NCBI RefSeq assembly: GCF_014851395.1
Contig: NW_024040707.1
Coordinates: 14,420,187 to 14,484,186 of the forward strand
Length of the DNA: 64,000 nt
Reading direction: 5' to 3'
Source: Micropterus salmoides
Taxonomy: Eukaryota; Chordata; Actinopteri; Centrarchiformes; Centrarchidae
Within the stretch, counting starts at the first letter, position 1, and every line of letters starts with the position of its first letter. This document shows, piece by piece, positions 1 through 24,939 of the stretch. Position numbers and translations under genes: made by a program. A model generated the notes under the pieces. That model searched no databases. It had not been told where the DNA came from and saw only the letters and a list, made by a program, of their open reading frames with translations.

Positions 1-165
1 CAATTTCAAGTTTGTGTCCAAATTGCTTTACTTCCACCTTAGCCAACAACCCACCCACTAAGATGATTTCCATAAAATGATTGAGTTTGCGTTTTTTTAG
101 ACATGTGCAACAAGCCTGCTTACAAGCAGAAAAATTAACCACAAGCCAATTACAATTCTTAAACA

Positions 166-189
166 TTTATTGTGAATAACCAGTTTATT
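166..189 (-). terminator. rpl32: rpl32 poly(A) signals (two AATAAA)
   Basis: Two AATAAA hexamers lie on the complement. One, at 184-189, overlaps the stop codon (GAATAAAC); the other is at 166-171, 14 nt past the stop. The second would give the short 3' UTR typical of ribosomal protein mRNAs. Cleavage site not visible. Confidence 0.7.
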
Positions 190-2704
190 CGTTCTCCTCG
201 CTCCTGAGCCTGGCGTTGGGGTTGGTGATCTTGATGGCCAGCTGAGCTGCCCTCTCCACAATCAGCTTCCTGTTCTTGGAGGAGACGTTGTGGGCGATCT
301 CAGCACAGTGAGTCCTACAGGAGGCAGAGGGAAGGGCATTAGTTACCTATGAGATGTTGGCACTGAAATGTCAGAGGGACAATTTGGGCTACAATTGTGT
401 AGAGGTTTCTATTAGTGTTGGAATAATAAATAAAGCCACACTTCTAATACAATAAAATCCTTTTAAACAAAAAATTATTTAACAATCATGAAGTCAAAAA
501 TTAGAAAGTGTTACTGCAGATTTGGTCTCACAAAGTCCCCCAATTTCTTATATAATTTCCTGCTGCTTAGGCAGGCAATTCTAAATCTCAGGATCACTCC
601 TGGTTTGCCGTAACATCTCAAAAATACTTTACTGCAGTTACTACATTAAACAATGTCCAGTGTTTCTAAACATGCTAGTAAAGTGAGGTCATGACAGTTT
701 CATTAACACCACACTTGCATAAGACTAAAAGCTGGAGCACCCAACCTACAATGCTGTCAAACACTAAAGATGATGAATTACAGAGTAGCCACTAAACTAA
801 AAACTGACAAAAATGTTGGAGTGCTTACACAGTGTTTGACTTGTGTCTCTAAAGTAACATAACATAAAAATACATCAATATTACATCACATGTTCTCTGA
901 ACTATTGATACAAGGACCACTTTAAAGAAAAAGAAACTGGTCTCAAAATCAATGTCACCATATCAGGAGTCAACTGGACTCGGCAGTCCAGCTGAGTGAG
1001 CTGAATTTTCAGCTCAACTCTTGCTTCTCTTTAACTTGGCCTGATTAGATTTTGCTTGTTGTGCTGCACCCAAACAGTAAAAACATACCCCCTTTGACCA
1101 AACTGGCATTTCCATGGATTTGTGTGTTCAATAATAGTTACAGGCTGCTCAAATTAATACTAGCTCCAAAAGAGTGGATGGGTAGAGCCAAACATTTCCC
1201 CTGAAATACACACCAACAGACTGTTGCAAAATTCTTTCAGCATTCATTAAATTCTGCAAACTTCAGATCAATTCAACCCCCTCTCTGCAGATGGCTGGAC
1301 ACTGGCGATTTGCTAATTTGTAAGTCTAAAGTCTGACATTAAGGATGATCCATGACAAAAAGCAAAATCTCTGCCTCTCTGAAATTAAACAGGTTGATGT
1401 GACTGCAGCGTAAACATAGGTTATGCTTTGAGCTGTGCTTGCTTACTTCAGTTATCTTAAGCTTAAAAACAAAGTTGTAGTAGCTGCCCCACCTCAGCTC
1501 CATTTTTACTTTCTGGTTCAATATAAACTGATAAGATGAAAAGCAGTATTACTGCTAAGCTTCTATCCCTTCAGACACTTATTAATGAGGTTAATCAAAA
1601 CCAGAACCGTGGTTTTCTACAGTCTGCACAAAACAAGAAGGGCCATCACAGAGACAAATATCCAGGATTGTCAGCACCAGTATAACAAACTATGTTGGAC
1701 ATCCTGATTTTATCAACAATATTTGTCACATTAAGTTCTGCCAGCATCCACAACAGTGACTATTATTGTATTCCGATCAAGTTCTGGACTATTACAAACT
1801 CAATGTCAGTTTGTAACCTTCTGAACGAAGATGGCTGTTTGACAGCTGTCAGATCACAGCCTGCAGATACCGTTAGTCTTTATTAAAAACCAAAATTTAT
1901 GTAAGTCACATAGTGACAATATACACCAGTTCAAGTCTCGCTGAACTTCTGTCGCCACCTCAATTATACTGGAAGTGAATAGAATTTCTTTCAAGATGCT
2001 CAAGGAACTGAAAATATGTATTTCAAGACCCAAGGATATAATCTCTGAACAGAAACAATATCGTAGTTAGTTAAACATTGGTTAACCTATCAGTTCAAAG
2101 GTTATAAAATGTGAAATGTGTAATTGTTTATAAAAGCTTTTGTTAAACAATTGCATTTCTAATGCTCTCCACTGCGATTATACTTAAGTGGCAATCTCTC
2201 AGCATGTATGTCAAAATCTCTGAAAATAGAACAAACCATGTGCAAGCCTGACACCAATAACTTTGGTATGTGGGGAAAAGTAATCTACATTATTTGACAG
2301 TTTGTGCACACACAACTTACTTGTTACTCATCATCAGGACCTCGAGCTCCTTGATATTGTGCACCAGGAACTTCTTAAAGCCAGTTGGCAGCATGTACTT
2401 AGTCTTCTTGTTGCTACCATAACCGATGTTGGGCATCAGCATCTGACCCTTGAACCGCCTGCGGACCCTGTTGTCAATACCTCTGGGCTTACGCCAGTTT
2501 TTCTGATGGAGATATGAAAAAGACAGTCAGAGATCCATTGCTTGCAATTCCAACCATGTAAGTCGAAGCAGGAGATGTCTAATATGTCATACAGGCTCTT
2601 AATCTTACCGCAATCTTCACATATCGGTCAGACTGATGGCGAATGAACTTCTTGGTTCGCTTTTTGACAATCTTGGGCTTTGTGAGGGGCCTGAGGGCTG
2701 CCAT
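185..2704 (-). CDS. rpl32: 60S ribosomal protein L32 (eL32), complete, 3 coding exons
   Basis: Exons on the complement: 2609-2704, 2321-2502 and 185-314 (96+182+130 nt), giving 135 aa plus stop, the usual length of vertebrate eL32. The product begins MAALRPLTKPKIVKKRTKKF and ends NPNARLRSEENE, which I recognise as eL32; it is a structural protein of the large ribosomal subunit. The start lies in a strong context (CACCATGG) five bases after the acceptor of a non-coding first exon. Junctions are GT-AG: exon 2 ends ...VKIA, exon 3 starts KNWRKP, and the last junction splits a Lys codon (AA/G) before THCAEIAHN. A basic N-terminal half fits rRNA binding. Neighbour: ssuh2 is divergent, about 560 bp from the inferred start site. 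The last intron is 2.0 kb, large for a ribosomal protein gene in a compact fish genome. Confidence 0.97.
315..2320 (-). other. rpl32 last intron, no gene seen
   Basis: A 2.0-kb AT-rich intron. Mammalian RPL32 hosts the H/ACA snoRNA SNORA7 in an intron, so I looked for a host snoRNA on the minus strand but could not support one by eye. Nothing else recognisable. Confidence 0.5.
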
Positions 2705-3416
2705 GGTGACTGAAAACAGAGAATAAAGTTACAATTAAGCATGAGTAAGCTTCAGAGTTGCAGCGTTACACCACAGCGTTGTGCATAACGTTACTACTAG
2801 CAATTAATTTGTTTCAATTACTAACAGTAACGTTAAGTGAGCAAACTTTATGAAGAAATGGCAGAAACTTAAACGTTAGGTAAGTGTTCTCTCACTGCAA
2901 CTTGTAATATAAACACCAGACAAAACGACCATTAACAGCAATGTACTTATAATTTCTTGTCTGTAGAGTGAGCCACAAGGTAAACGTGTTGACCAATGTC
3001 AGCTAGCTAGTTAGCTTCTACGGTGCAGTCAATGTTTAGCTAGCTCACCATGCTACTCTCCATATTACATTATAGTTTCATAGTATAGCATGAGCCCAAT
3101 TTAAAAATAAAAAAAAATCACGTATGTATAATGTTGGTAACTGCTATTTGTTATTTCACAATGCTTATCTGTAAGCTGCGCTGTACAGCGGGCCTTTACT
3201 GAATACTACAACCCCATTTCACGGCGTTAGTAACCGGTCAGCCCCTGTAAGAACAGCATCTCACTCCAGAATGACACATAAGAGTATGTATAAAATGATA
3301 AAACGGTAAATTTTATCTAACATGTGTAGAGTGGATGTCTATGATTGATAAACCACGTCAGGATGGTCAAATAACACCCTAAATCGCGGGGATTAACATA
3401 GATTGTGGCGACTCAC

Positions 3417-3470
3417 CCGCCGATGTGAATCCAAAAGGGACTTCGGCGACGGAGGAAAGAAAGAAAAGGA
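3417..3470 (-). promoter_or_regulatory. rpl32: rpl32 non-coding exon 1 with TOP-like start
   Basis: On the complement the sequence reads through a long pyrimidine run (TCCTTTTCTTTCTTTCC, about 3454-3470) and then a short leader to a GTGAGT donor at 3416-3411. Terminal oligopyrimidine starts are the rule for vertebrate ribosomal protein mRNAs and couple translation to mTOR/LARP1. The start site (near 3468) is inferred from the tract alone; the donor pairs with the CAG acceptor just upstream of the ATG exon. Confidence 0.75.
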
Positions 3471-4026
3471 CTTCCGCGAGTGTTGCAAAGGCTTATGGGT
3501 AGTGTATTTTATCAGCGCATAGTGCTTGAAGGCGCCTGTGGTTCACTGGAATTTAGAATTTCTTCTCAAAGCGTATTATTTAGTGAAACAGCATATCGTG
3601 TTTGTTATTCTTCACTGAGTGTGAATTTTAGCATGTTTTAGCTGCCCGCCCACCGTTCGCGTTTGTTTACTGCCCATAAACTTCGCTCATGAAATTTATA
3701 TTTCTGCGCACTTCCTGAACAGTTGAGTTTATTTGGGGGGGAGGGGCTTTCGTTACTTCCCTAAACTGAGCGAGCGCGCTTTACTATTAAATAGACAGAT
3801 CTATGCTCCCAAGCTGAACCAAAAACACCCAAAAAAGTGAAGTGTTGTTCCTGTTTTACTGTCAGAAGAGGAGGCGTTAGACATGCTGGAAACGGGGGTG
3901 GGGTGTGATAAAAGGTAAATGATCTGGGTTTTGTCACATGATGATTGGTGTAATACATGATTATAGCACGCACGAAGTCTTGGACTGTTCTTATTTTGTT
4001 GTTCAGTTGTTTCCCAGCGCTTTGAG
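3471..4026. promoter_or_regulatory. divergent rpl32/ssuh2 promoter interval
   Basis: About 560 bp separates the inferred rpl32 start (minus) from the ssuh2 initiation codon (plus). The stretch is richer in CG dinucleotides than the surrounding introns (for example around 3470-3540, 3655-3665 and 3770-3780). The ssuh2 leader must lie here, but its start site cannot be placed. The short reading frame at 3761-3973 on the minus strand is not supported as a gene. Confidence 0.5.
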
Positions 4027-7000
4027 ATGGAATCTCAGCCGATATTGAGGTGAGCGTCGCAAAATAATGTTGTGTTTTTTCTCCAAACTAAATATAGCGC
4101 GCATTGTTTTCTCTCGCTAACTTTCGTTTTCCGTTACTTGCAGTGACCAGAACCGGACGTATGGAATGGGCAATCCCGGTTATATACCAGCAGCACAGGG
4201 GGCACCTGGTAAGGTGTAATTCAAGCTTTTGCCCTGAACGTTAAGCTAGTTTTGCGACGGCGTGCGTGTAAAGCTATAATAGTGTAATACATGCTTCACT
4301 TGGACATCACAGTCCAACACATCAGAGTGACGTAATTTTCGACGTCCAGGTTACTTTAGCCGCACCTTTAGGAAATGTGAGCTAGCCTAACGTCTCTAAC
4401 ACTCCATTTACACCTGTTATTAAAATATCTAAAGGGGAAAATAGGTAAACTGCATAAACGTATTATTTACTATAACACTGGCTAGACAAATAATTTGTTG
4501 CCTCTTGTTAAATGTTTTTTGAATAGCCTAAAAATGTTGTGTCTGTTTGTGTAAGCCAGTCTGTGACTAGATATATTATTTGCCTGGTTAACAGCAGATC
4601 AGCTGCACACACCATTGCAAGCACAGTTATTTCTTACTGTATATAATTCATTTCCCACCCACCTATGATATGAACACGATGCAAGCCAGATTACCTCCAG
4701 ATGTGTTCAGGCAGATCATGACCTTGATTCAACAGGCGTTTTACCTTATCTGGTTAACATATGATATACAATATAGATTGCAGTTTAATACCAGGTGTAA
4801 ATTTATTGTATAAGCTAAACTCGTTGGTGTAATGCATGGAAACTTAAGATTAATAACAATTAAAAGTTTACATCAAAGCACATGACTGAACTGGTTCTTC
4901 TGGTTTGTTTTAGCAATATTTGCCCCACCCGCTGCTGGGTCCCAGGGCCCCACCGCTCCTCCAGCCAGCATGTTTGACAGCATGCCTGGCTATGAAGGAA
5001 CAATGGCAGGAGGAGGAGGTACTGTTGCACATACTCCTTATTTGTCTTGTTTGCCACGCTGCCAGCCTCTGTGCCAAAACATCTCTCACAGTACTCTCAT
5101 ATCCACTCCTTGGACACTTAATGTCTAAAACAATCCAGTACAACAGCTCTTACACATATACTACCCTGTTAAATCTTATACATTTTTAACAGAGAGGTTG
5201 AGTAAATGGTCTCTCTAGTACACTCTCTTCCACAGGGTCTCCTCCTTTTTATTTGTCAATACAAATGACTGTCAGACTTATTAACGGTATGTAAGGTATG
5301 TTTGCGGATGACCTAGTCAGTCAGCCTTTTGCACAATGAGGAACAGAGTCATGGCCCAGGCAGCGGTCTCCAAAGAGACTGACAAATACTTGTTAACCAT
5401 CCTGGATGGGAAATTTACCTTTGATGCCAACACTGATTGTATTTATAGAAAGGCCAAGCTAAGACTGTTTTTCTCAAGGAAGCTCAGAAGTTTTAATGTG
5501 TAAAGTTAAAAGTGTTGTACTTCTTTTATCAGTCAGCTGCTTTGATCTGTTGGTTTGTTAATCTCAGTGTGAAAAACAGGAACTTGCTGGGGGGGAAACA
5601 CTGATTTTGTGCCGTAAAGTCACGCCTTTGCCATTTGCATTAAGTCAGAGCCACATAAAAATCTCAGGTCATCTGACTGGACTCCCAGCATCCTTTATAT
5701 AGTGAGTTTATATAGTTTAATTTGCTTCCATCAAGGCGGCAGTTTAATCTCCCTACAGGTGACACAAACAGATACATAAGGTATTTTATTCCATCAGCTA
5801 CTGATTAGCGGCGGATGTGATATGATGCCCCTCTTTTTATTTTTTATTTTTACTTTTTCTGTCACTGATGGTTTTGGTGCGAAGTGACAATGACTACAGT
5901 GACGTTGGTGCTAGCCTGTGTACTTGGACAGTGTACTTGGCTTTACTCTATTCTACCTTCACGGAGCTTATAATGGTCAGTTTCTCAAACTTTCTGAGAG
6001 GTGTTAATTCAACTGTGTGTTTATTACTGTGGTGGTTGTTAGTGATGATGTTTTACTGGGCTGCATTATCTTAAAATTTATTTCTAATCATTTTAAAATG
6101 GGTTGGGCAAAACATTAGAAACACCTCTCATAATATATAATGCAGTCCACTTCAACACCACTGCAAAGGGCAAGCTCAAAAATGAACGTGTAGTTAAATT
6201 AATACCTCTCTGACACTTAACTTTATTACCTGTGTAAAGGTAGAATTTATGTTTTGTATGTGTACTTAATAAAGGGGCCACTGAGTGTAAACTGGATGTT
6301 TAACAACAAGAAAAAATTATATAGATAATAAAGCAATGAAACAGTACAAAACAACTTTCAGTATCTGCTGCAGGTGGATTTCTTCCTCCTCCGATGCCTG
6401 CTTACCCAGCTCCTAAGCCTGAACCTGGACCTGAACAACCACATTGGAAGTAAGACCTCAAACTTTTTCCTTTCTTTCAAGATGGCTGCTAAGGGTGTTG
6501 CAAAACATTTTCCATTATGTGTTTTAAGATTAAAGCAATCTAACCACTATTATTAGTGTTTTATATGCACTATGATAACTATCACTTCCTCTTAAAAGAT
6601 TTGACTGTGTGACAGTGTGACATATTGTATCTCATTCCCACATTGCTGCCAGTATCCCATCTATAAGTGAAAATACTGCTCGAGAGGCGTTTGTCCAGTT
6701 TGCCTCCAGCAAGTGCTGCTACAGTTCAGCACCAGCAAAGGATGGTGTGATCACCGGCATGGAGGCATTCAATACGTACAGGGTAAGAGGTCTATTCATG
6801 TGTGTGTGTGCGTGTGTGTGTGTGTGTGTTTGGGAAAACCTGCTAGAAAGGCATGGGAATCAATAGACGTAATAGCTTGTGTAATCGTTTTGGGAGTTCA
6901 GTGCATAAATTACCAAAGTAAGTGACTGTAGATCACTTAATTTAACTGGACAGAGCAAGAAAATTACTCTATTTTGTTTTCTCCACCTCTGCTTAGTACC

Positions 7001-9018
7001 GCCTGGAAACCTTTACTGAAACAAGATCTACAGAGTGGAGTCACGAGCCATACACTGGTACAGCACTATTACCTTGTGCATCAGTTGCAGTTTTAATTCT
7101 CTGTCAGCTGTTTACTGCTAGCTGATAATCGAATTATGTTGTTTTATTTGGATTAGGACAGCCAGTGGATGCCTTTTCCCAACCACCTCCAGGGCCTTGG
7201 GATATTCCTGCTAAATCTCCAAATTTTTTTCTGGATGGCAAACAGATTATCAAGGTTCCCTACACATCATCTGTGAAGGTAAATTATACGACACATTTAG
7301 ACGCACATTTACGCTTTTAGAGATTTTTTCTGACGAGACTTCCCACACAGACCTGCCACGTTTGTGTGGGAATGGGACGAAGACCTTGCAAAGAGTGTGC
7401 CGGTGCTGGTAATGTAAGTATTTTCTACAGACCTCATCGAAATGATTATTTTAAGACCTTTAGTGATTTCGTCTGATCATGTGATTTCTTTTTTCGTCAG
7501 AAAATGTGTTGGGTCTGCAATGGATCTGGTTACCGCCATGGAAATGATAGATGCACCCACTGCAATGGCAGAGGGAGGGAAAAGTAAGTCTTACCCATTG
7601 CATCACATAGATTTATAATGAAGTAAAATTGATGTTAAGTGCAGTGCAGTTTGTGCTTGAGCTAAAAGATGCTAATCGTTATTAAACATTACTATGTCAT
7701 CAGTTGCCGCCACTGTCACGGGCAGGGGTCGACGCAATGTGAAACATGTCGTGGAAAGCAACAGCTTCTGGTCTACATCAACCTCACCGTGAAATGGTGC
7801 TTCTTCCTCAAAATTATTTATCTGTCAACACTGTCTGACTAAAGCAATGCACAATCTTTATTAATCTGAAGGTCATCAATATTAATGGTTACTTTATACT
7901 GTTAATTAGTGTGTAACAGTGTTTTTTGTGTATATGCTTTCAGGACCAACAACTCTGATTGCTACGTTGTGGAACAGTCAAGTGGACTGCAGTCGGACAA
8001 CCTGAGCAGTGTTTCTGGAAATGAGCTTTTCAGGGACTCTCAGTACATGGTAAAATAATTTTTCTCACTTTCTCAGGGGGGCACAAGAAATACATCAGGG
8101 AGGATTCTGTTTTTTTAATACAAAGAACATGCAGATAGCTTAGATTTTGGGGAGAACAGTTTTGCCTGACAGTTGTTCTACATCACACGTCAACACTGGG
8201 TGTGTTTCAGACATGTTCTGATGTCTTTGATGGTCTACATAGCTCACATAACACTTGCATTACACTTATTCTTTACGAGGTTAACTTTCACGCTTTTATA
8301 TATGCTTGTAACTACAGTTAATTCTGCCCTGCCAAAATGTCAGTGACCACACACAAGCACTGTGGCTGAACGCATCCTGTGTGACACTGATGGAGGACTG
8401 AAGCTGCTGCTGCTGCTGTCATGCTGCTTTCAGCATGCAGCATGTGTACTATGTAGACACAATGCTAAGTTTAATTCTGACCCTATGTTCAGAGGTCGTA
8501 ATTGTTTGTGAAGAAATCTGTCTTTTCACCTCTCACCCAACACAACTTTTGTTATCCTGCTTGACCTGTCAACCAATAAATTAATGCCATTTAAACAGAG
8601 TGCACTTAATCACATTTCTTTGATTACTCTGTGCAGGTCTACCCAGTAATGGGCTTCCCAGACCCTACAGTGGTGCAGGCTGCACAGCGCCTTGTCAGTG
8701 AACACACGGCCAAGTACTCACAGACGTCACGCATTCTACAACAGGTAACCTAGTTTATTTATAGCCTACTATTTTTGATGTAAAATACTGGTAATAATAT
8801 GTTGTCGATGGCAATGCACTATATAATACTTATATTGCCTAATTTTGTGTTTGTGCTTATGCTTTCTTTGTCTGCAGCGACAAACCATAGAGTTGATCCC
8901 CGTCACCAGGGTGAGCTACTCGTGGAAAGGGAAATCACACATTTACTTTGTTTACGGGAATGAGTACAAAGTTAATGCCGATAACTATCCTGCTACCTGT
9001 TGCTGTACTGTAATGTAA
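4027..9018 (+). CDS. ssuh2: SSUH2-like protein, DnaJ-type cysteine-rich domain, complete, 13 coding exons
   Basis: Exons 4027-4049, 4144-4208, 4914-5018, 6374-6449, 6653-6782, 6997-7057, 7157-7278, 7351-7413, 7501-7583, 7704-7796, 7944-8049, 8637-8744, 8878-9018; total 1176 nt, 391 aa. Start GAGATGG is in good context. Residues 1-90 are Pro/Gly/Ala-rich and low complexity. Residues 196-258 hold six CxxC pairs (CHVC, CKEC, CWVC, CTHC, CRHC, CETC), several followed by GxG, like the zinc-binding domain of DnaJ proteins but without a J domain; this layout is that of the SSUH2 (ssu-2 homologue) family. The protein ends CCCTVM, whose last four residues fit a CaaX prenylation box. Molecular function is poorly known; human SSUH2 has been linked to tooth development. 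Teleosts can carry several ssuh2 paralogues, so the exact paralogue is unassigned. Confidence 0.88.
5860..6300. repeat. two inverted copies of a dispersed repeat (ssuh2 intron 3)
   Basis: The plus-strand block with GGCTGCATTAT (6058-6070) and TTTCTAAT is echoed on the minus strand by a block with GGACTGCATTAT and GAGAGGTGTTTCTAAT (6107-6150). The sequence around 'gagaggtgtttctaat' resembles a repeat I know as frequent in percomorph genomes. Boundaries are approximate and the family name is unknown to me. Confidence 0.4.
6798..6829 (+). repeat. (TG)n microsatellite in ssuh2 intron 5
   Basis: About 16 TG units with one CG interruption, starting 15 nt after the exon-5 donor. It creates the only long cysteine/valine frame in this intron. 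Confidence 0.9.
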
Positions 9019-9390
9019 TTGCTGTGGTTGTGTATGATGTTTTTTTCCCCTGAGGAGTTCCCTGATGTGTGGGCAGTGATGATCTTGTCTTGTTGTTGAT
9101 GTTCAATAGAGTTAAACCTTGCATTTAACCTATGAACTCCCAACATTTCAGTGAAACTGATTAATCCTCTTGTATAAGCAATCTTCAAGGCTACAAAGAA
9201 AGTTTACCTTACCTAACTACTACAAGATAACTAATGATTAAAAAGTTTTTATTGTTGAGTGCCATTTTTATGCATGCACCACAGAAAATAATTGCTTACT
9301 GACACAATAGAAAGGATTATCATACTATATACACTGAATCCTCAATCTTTTTGCTCTTTATATGGCAACTGATTTTTTTTTATCATAAGT

Positions 9391-9396
9391 AATAAA
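9391..9396 (+). terminator. ssuh2: ssuh2 poly(A) signal
   Basis: AATAAA 373 nt after the ssuh2 stop, followed by a T-rich stretch. The 3' UTR would be about 400 nt. No earlier hexamer was noticed between 9019 and 9390. Confidence 0.6.
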
Positions 9397-9596
9397 GACT
9401 TATTTTATACAGAATATTTTTTTGCAGCAGTTCTTTTTTTGTGGTAGTAATATATATGGCCTAATCTGTTTGCTCTGTGAATGTAAATGTTAATCTCTTG
9501 TTAAATTTATATGATCTTGTAAGACAAAAATGTGTAATACCTGCATTAAAAACTGCAATAATTCAGCTTTTTGAGTAAATGGAATTTCTCAATAAT

Positions 9597-9845
9597 GTTT
9601 TGCTGTCGAGTCGTTTCGTCATTAAAAGAGGACTGTCGCTTGTGAAATGACGAAAGGAACGTGTTCGCCATAATGATAATAAACCGTGAACACAAAGCTA
9701 CAATAAAGCAAATTAAGCTTTGGCTGTGAAACTGTGATCGATACCTAGATATTCACATTGGAGCAATCAAGTTTGGACTGATATTGGTGGGTACGAGTCT
9801 TGGTAAATTTGGTAAAACCGAAGGAGAACTGAGCGGAACAACGAG
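9597..9845 (+). promoter_or_regulatory. dcaf1: probable dcaf1 promoter and non-coding exon 1
   Basis: The stretch lies between the ssuh2 poly(A) signal and the first dcaf1 coding exon. A donor-like ACGAG/GTAAAG at 9845/9846 could end a non-coding exon that splices to the CAG acceptor at 10551-10553. This is inference; no start element is clear. Confidence 0.35.
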
Positions 9846-10553
9846 GTAAAGTTAGCATCTTAGCTAAGTAGCCAGGTTTACCTGTGATGCTGCTAGCTTA
9901 GTGCTAGGTTGCGTGTATATGCAGGGTTCGTTGGTTCGAGTACGAGGTGTATCTGGCACCATGCGCTGTGCACGTCTGGACAGCTCAGTGTAAACGTAAA
10001 CTATAGCACTGACATCTAGAGGTGTCCGTTTAATAGTGTTGTTGCGAGCTAAGTAGACCAGCTTCCTTGTTTAGCTACAGACTAACGGTAGCTAGCTAAC
10101 GTTAAGTATCGCAACAGGCAGTGTCTCTAGAGATTGCTGCTGCTCGGTAACGTTACAATTAAGTGTCGGCTATAAGTGAATGTAGGAAAACATGCGAAGT
10201 GTTGGAGCGTAAGTTGTAGTTTCCAGTCAGATAATAAAAAGATGCCAAGATATTTAATGCTAACTTGGAAAGTAATGCGTGTTTGACAGTTACTGTCCCT
10301 GGAGAGCAGCTGCACCTGCACACACTCCGTTAGGAGCCGTTTGTGAAGCGCTAGAGCGAATCCGCTTCTGACAGATCTACTCTTATGATTTTCTATGTTT
10401 GTGTGACGTTGCTGTTTTTATTGACTCTTTTATGATTATAAGTCGCCATATAGAGCAGCATACTTTGTTATAGCCCTCTAGAGTTGCAGAAAAGTGTGGA
10501 CTCATTTGTGAAGAATGCACTAATAATGAAATGAATGCGTGCCATCCTCACAG
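9846..10553 (+). other. dcaf1 first intron, nothing recognised
   Basis: About 0.7 kb with scattered CG dinucleotides and repeated 'gctagct' words (9890-10105). No gene, RNA or mobile element supported. Confidence 0.4.
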
Positions 10554-10561
10554 GCTGTGCC

Positions 10562-23257
<12,696 letters not shown>

Positions 23258-24622
23258 GGAGCCACTGGCATCTGGGACAGAGGAACCGGACAACATGTCA
23301 AGGCTTCTGCCTCATAGACATTTGAGCTACAGAACGAGAGGCAAGAAAAGAGGATAATATCAGCAGATAAGGTGGGAGATAACTTGGAGCACTGCCAGTT
23401 TGAAACAGTAGGTGTCTGCACACTGATTGACAGGACCAAGGAAGAACAGTCTGACGGAGCTGGAGAGGGGGGAACCAATGCACACAAATTGACTTGCTGG
23501 TGGGCAAAAGTGATTGTATATGATTATAGTTTTATAAAACAAAAGTGGGCTTAATGATGATCGAAATGTTAGCGTGTAGATGCAGTGAAGAAAGGTTTTA
23601 TATTTTAGCACATTTATGGCTCTTTAAATGAGCCTCTTCATTTGGTATTGATTCACTCACATTGTAAGCCTCTGTTTGGTCACAGATTAGTGTTTGTAGA
23701 GGAAAAGGCTTACATTGCAGGGCTGTGCGTCTGCATTTATGTGGCAAAGGATACAGTGTTCTCTCGAGCTCGTATTTTGCCAGACCACCTGGAATAATCA
23801 CCAAAAAGTACTTAAGTATTGAAGTAGGCAGCTAATGAAATGCACAAACATGTTGCCGATGGTTCTTCGAGGGTCAGACCCCGCCTTCAGGTTTTACTTT
23901 CACCATAAACCAATGACCAAAACGCCGCACAAAACAGTGCCATTCGCCTCCTGATTTCATTATATAAGTAGAGAAATTTAATCAGCTTTGTGCTCTTGAA
24001 TCGAAACTGAGATGAGTGTGGACACTGTAACAAAACAGTTGTCACACCTGCTCCCTTTCAGCACATGACAGACCTATAGAGGCTAATACAGCTCTCTACG
24101 ATTGTGTTATTTTACGCCCCTTTTATTGAGCCACGCAAGGATTTTGGTTTAGTGGATGTTTCCTTGAAAAGATTGCAGAGCTTTTTGCTGTTGATAACGG
24201 CCAAAGTCCAGTCATACAGTGAAACTGACTTGACATTTGAAAACTGAGGATTTATTCCAGTGACTGGTTCAGGGCTGATAATACAGTAAACCTCATCTCT
24301 TGGAATAACATTGATTTAGCTAAATCTTGAAGCCTTAGAAACATTGGAAATAAGATGGTGGTAAAATTCAGCCAAATATTATCATTTCAAATTGAGAGGC
24401 TTCAACAAACTCTTCACATTGTGAAAACAAATGCCTTGTACTTGCACAAAGCTGTGCGAACATTTCATGATTTCTCTCATGTTCTTGCCTTGTATCTATT
24501 CATTTTGCCTGTTTTCTTTTCCATAAGGAGACGTTTATGTTGACTTTCTTGAGATAGTTTATGTACAGCTTGTATGTATCTAAAGTATTTTTACTATAAA
24601 TAAAGCTGCAAAATATTTTTTT
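23258..24622 (+). terminator. dcaf1: dcaf1 3' UTR and poly(A) signal
   Basis: About 1.35 kb after the stop without a gene, ending with AATAAA at 24599-24604 and a T-rich stretch (24616-24633). The short frames here are on both strands and carry no recognisable protein. Confidence 0.6.
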
Positions 24623-24939
24623 GTGCTTTTTTTTTAATGAAGTGTGAATGATGTTTGCATTCAGTAGCTATTTAATAAGTTGTTATTAGCAGAGGTTTCT
24701 TTAATGAGTGCTGAAACCGGTACCGATATAAAGGTTTATTTAACAAACAAACTTTATTGTTAAATTGTGTCACCTGCAAGCAAGGAGCTCCTGAAGGGAA
24801 CATTTAAATAAATCTTTTGAACTTGATAGAACACAGGTGATCTCCACTGATGGTCTCACGTCAACTTCCCTTTCAATAACCACATTGGTAACGTTAGGCT
24901 TTGTGTTATTTACAATCTACGTATATTATTATTCTAACA

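Noticed and set aside
767..808. C/D box snoRNA in the rpl32 intron (GATGATGAA ... CTGA)
   Set aside because: The boxes lie on the strand opposite to the host gene and only about 40 nt apart, with no terminal stem.
1280..1320. SNORA7-like word (CTGGCGATT) in the rpl32 intron
   Set aside because: A single short match on the wrong strand, with no H box, ACA box or two-hairpin layout.
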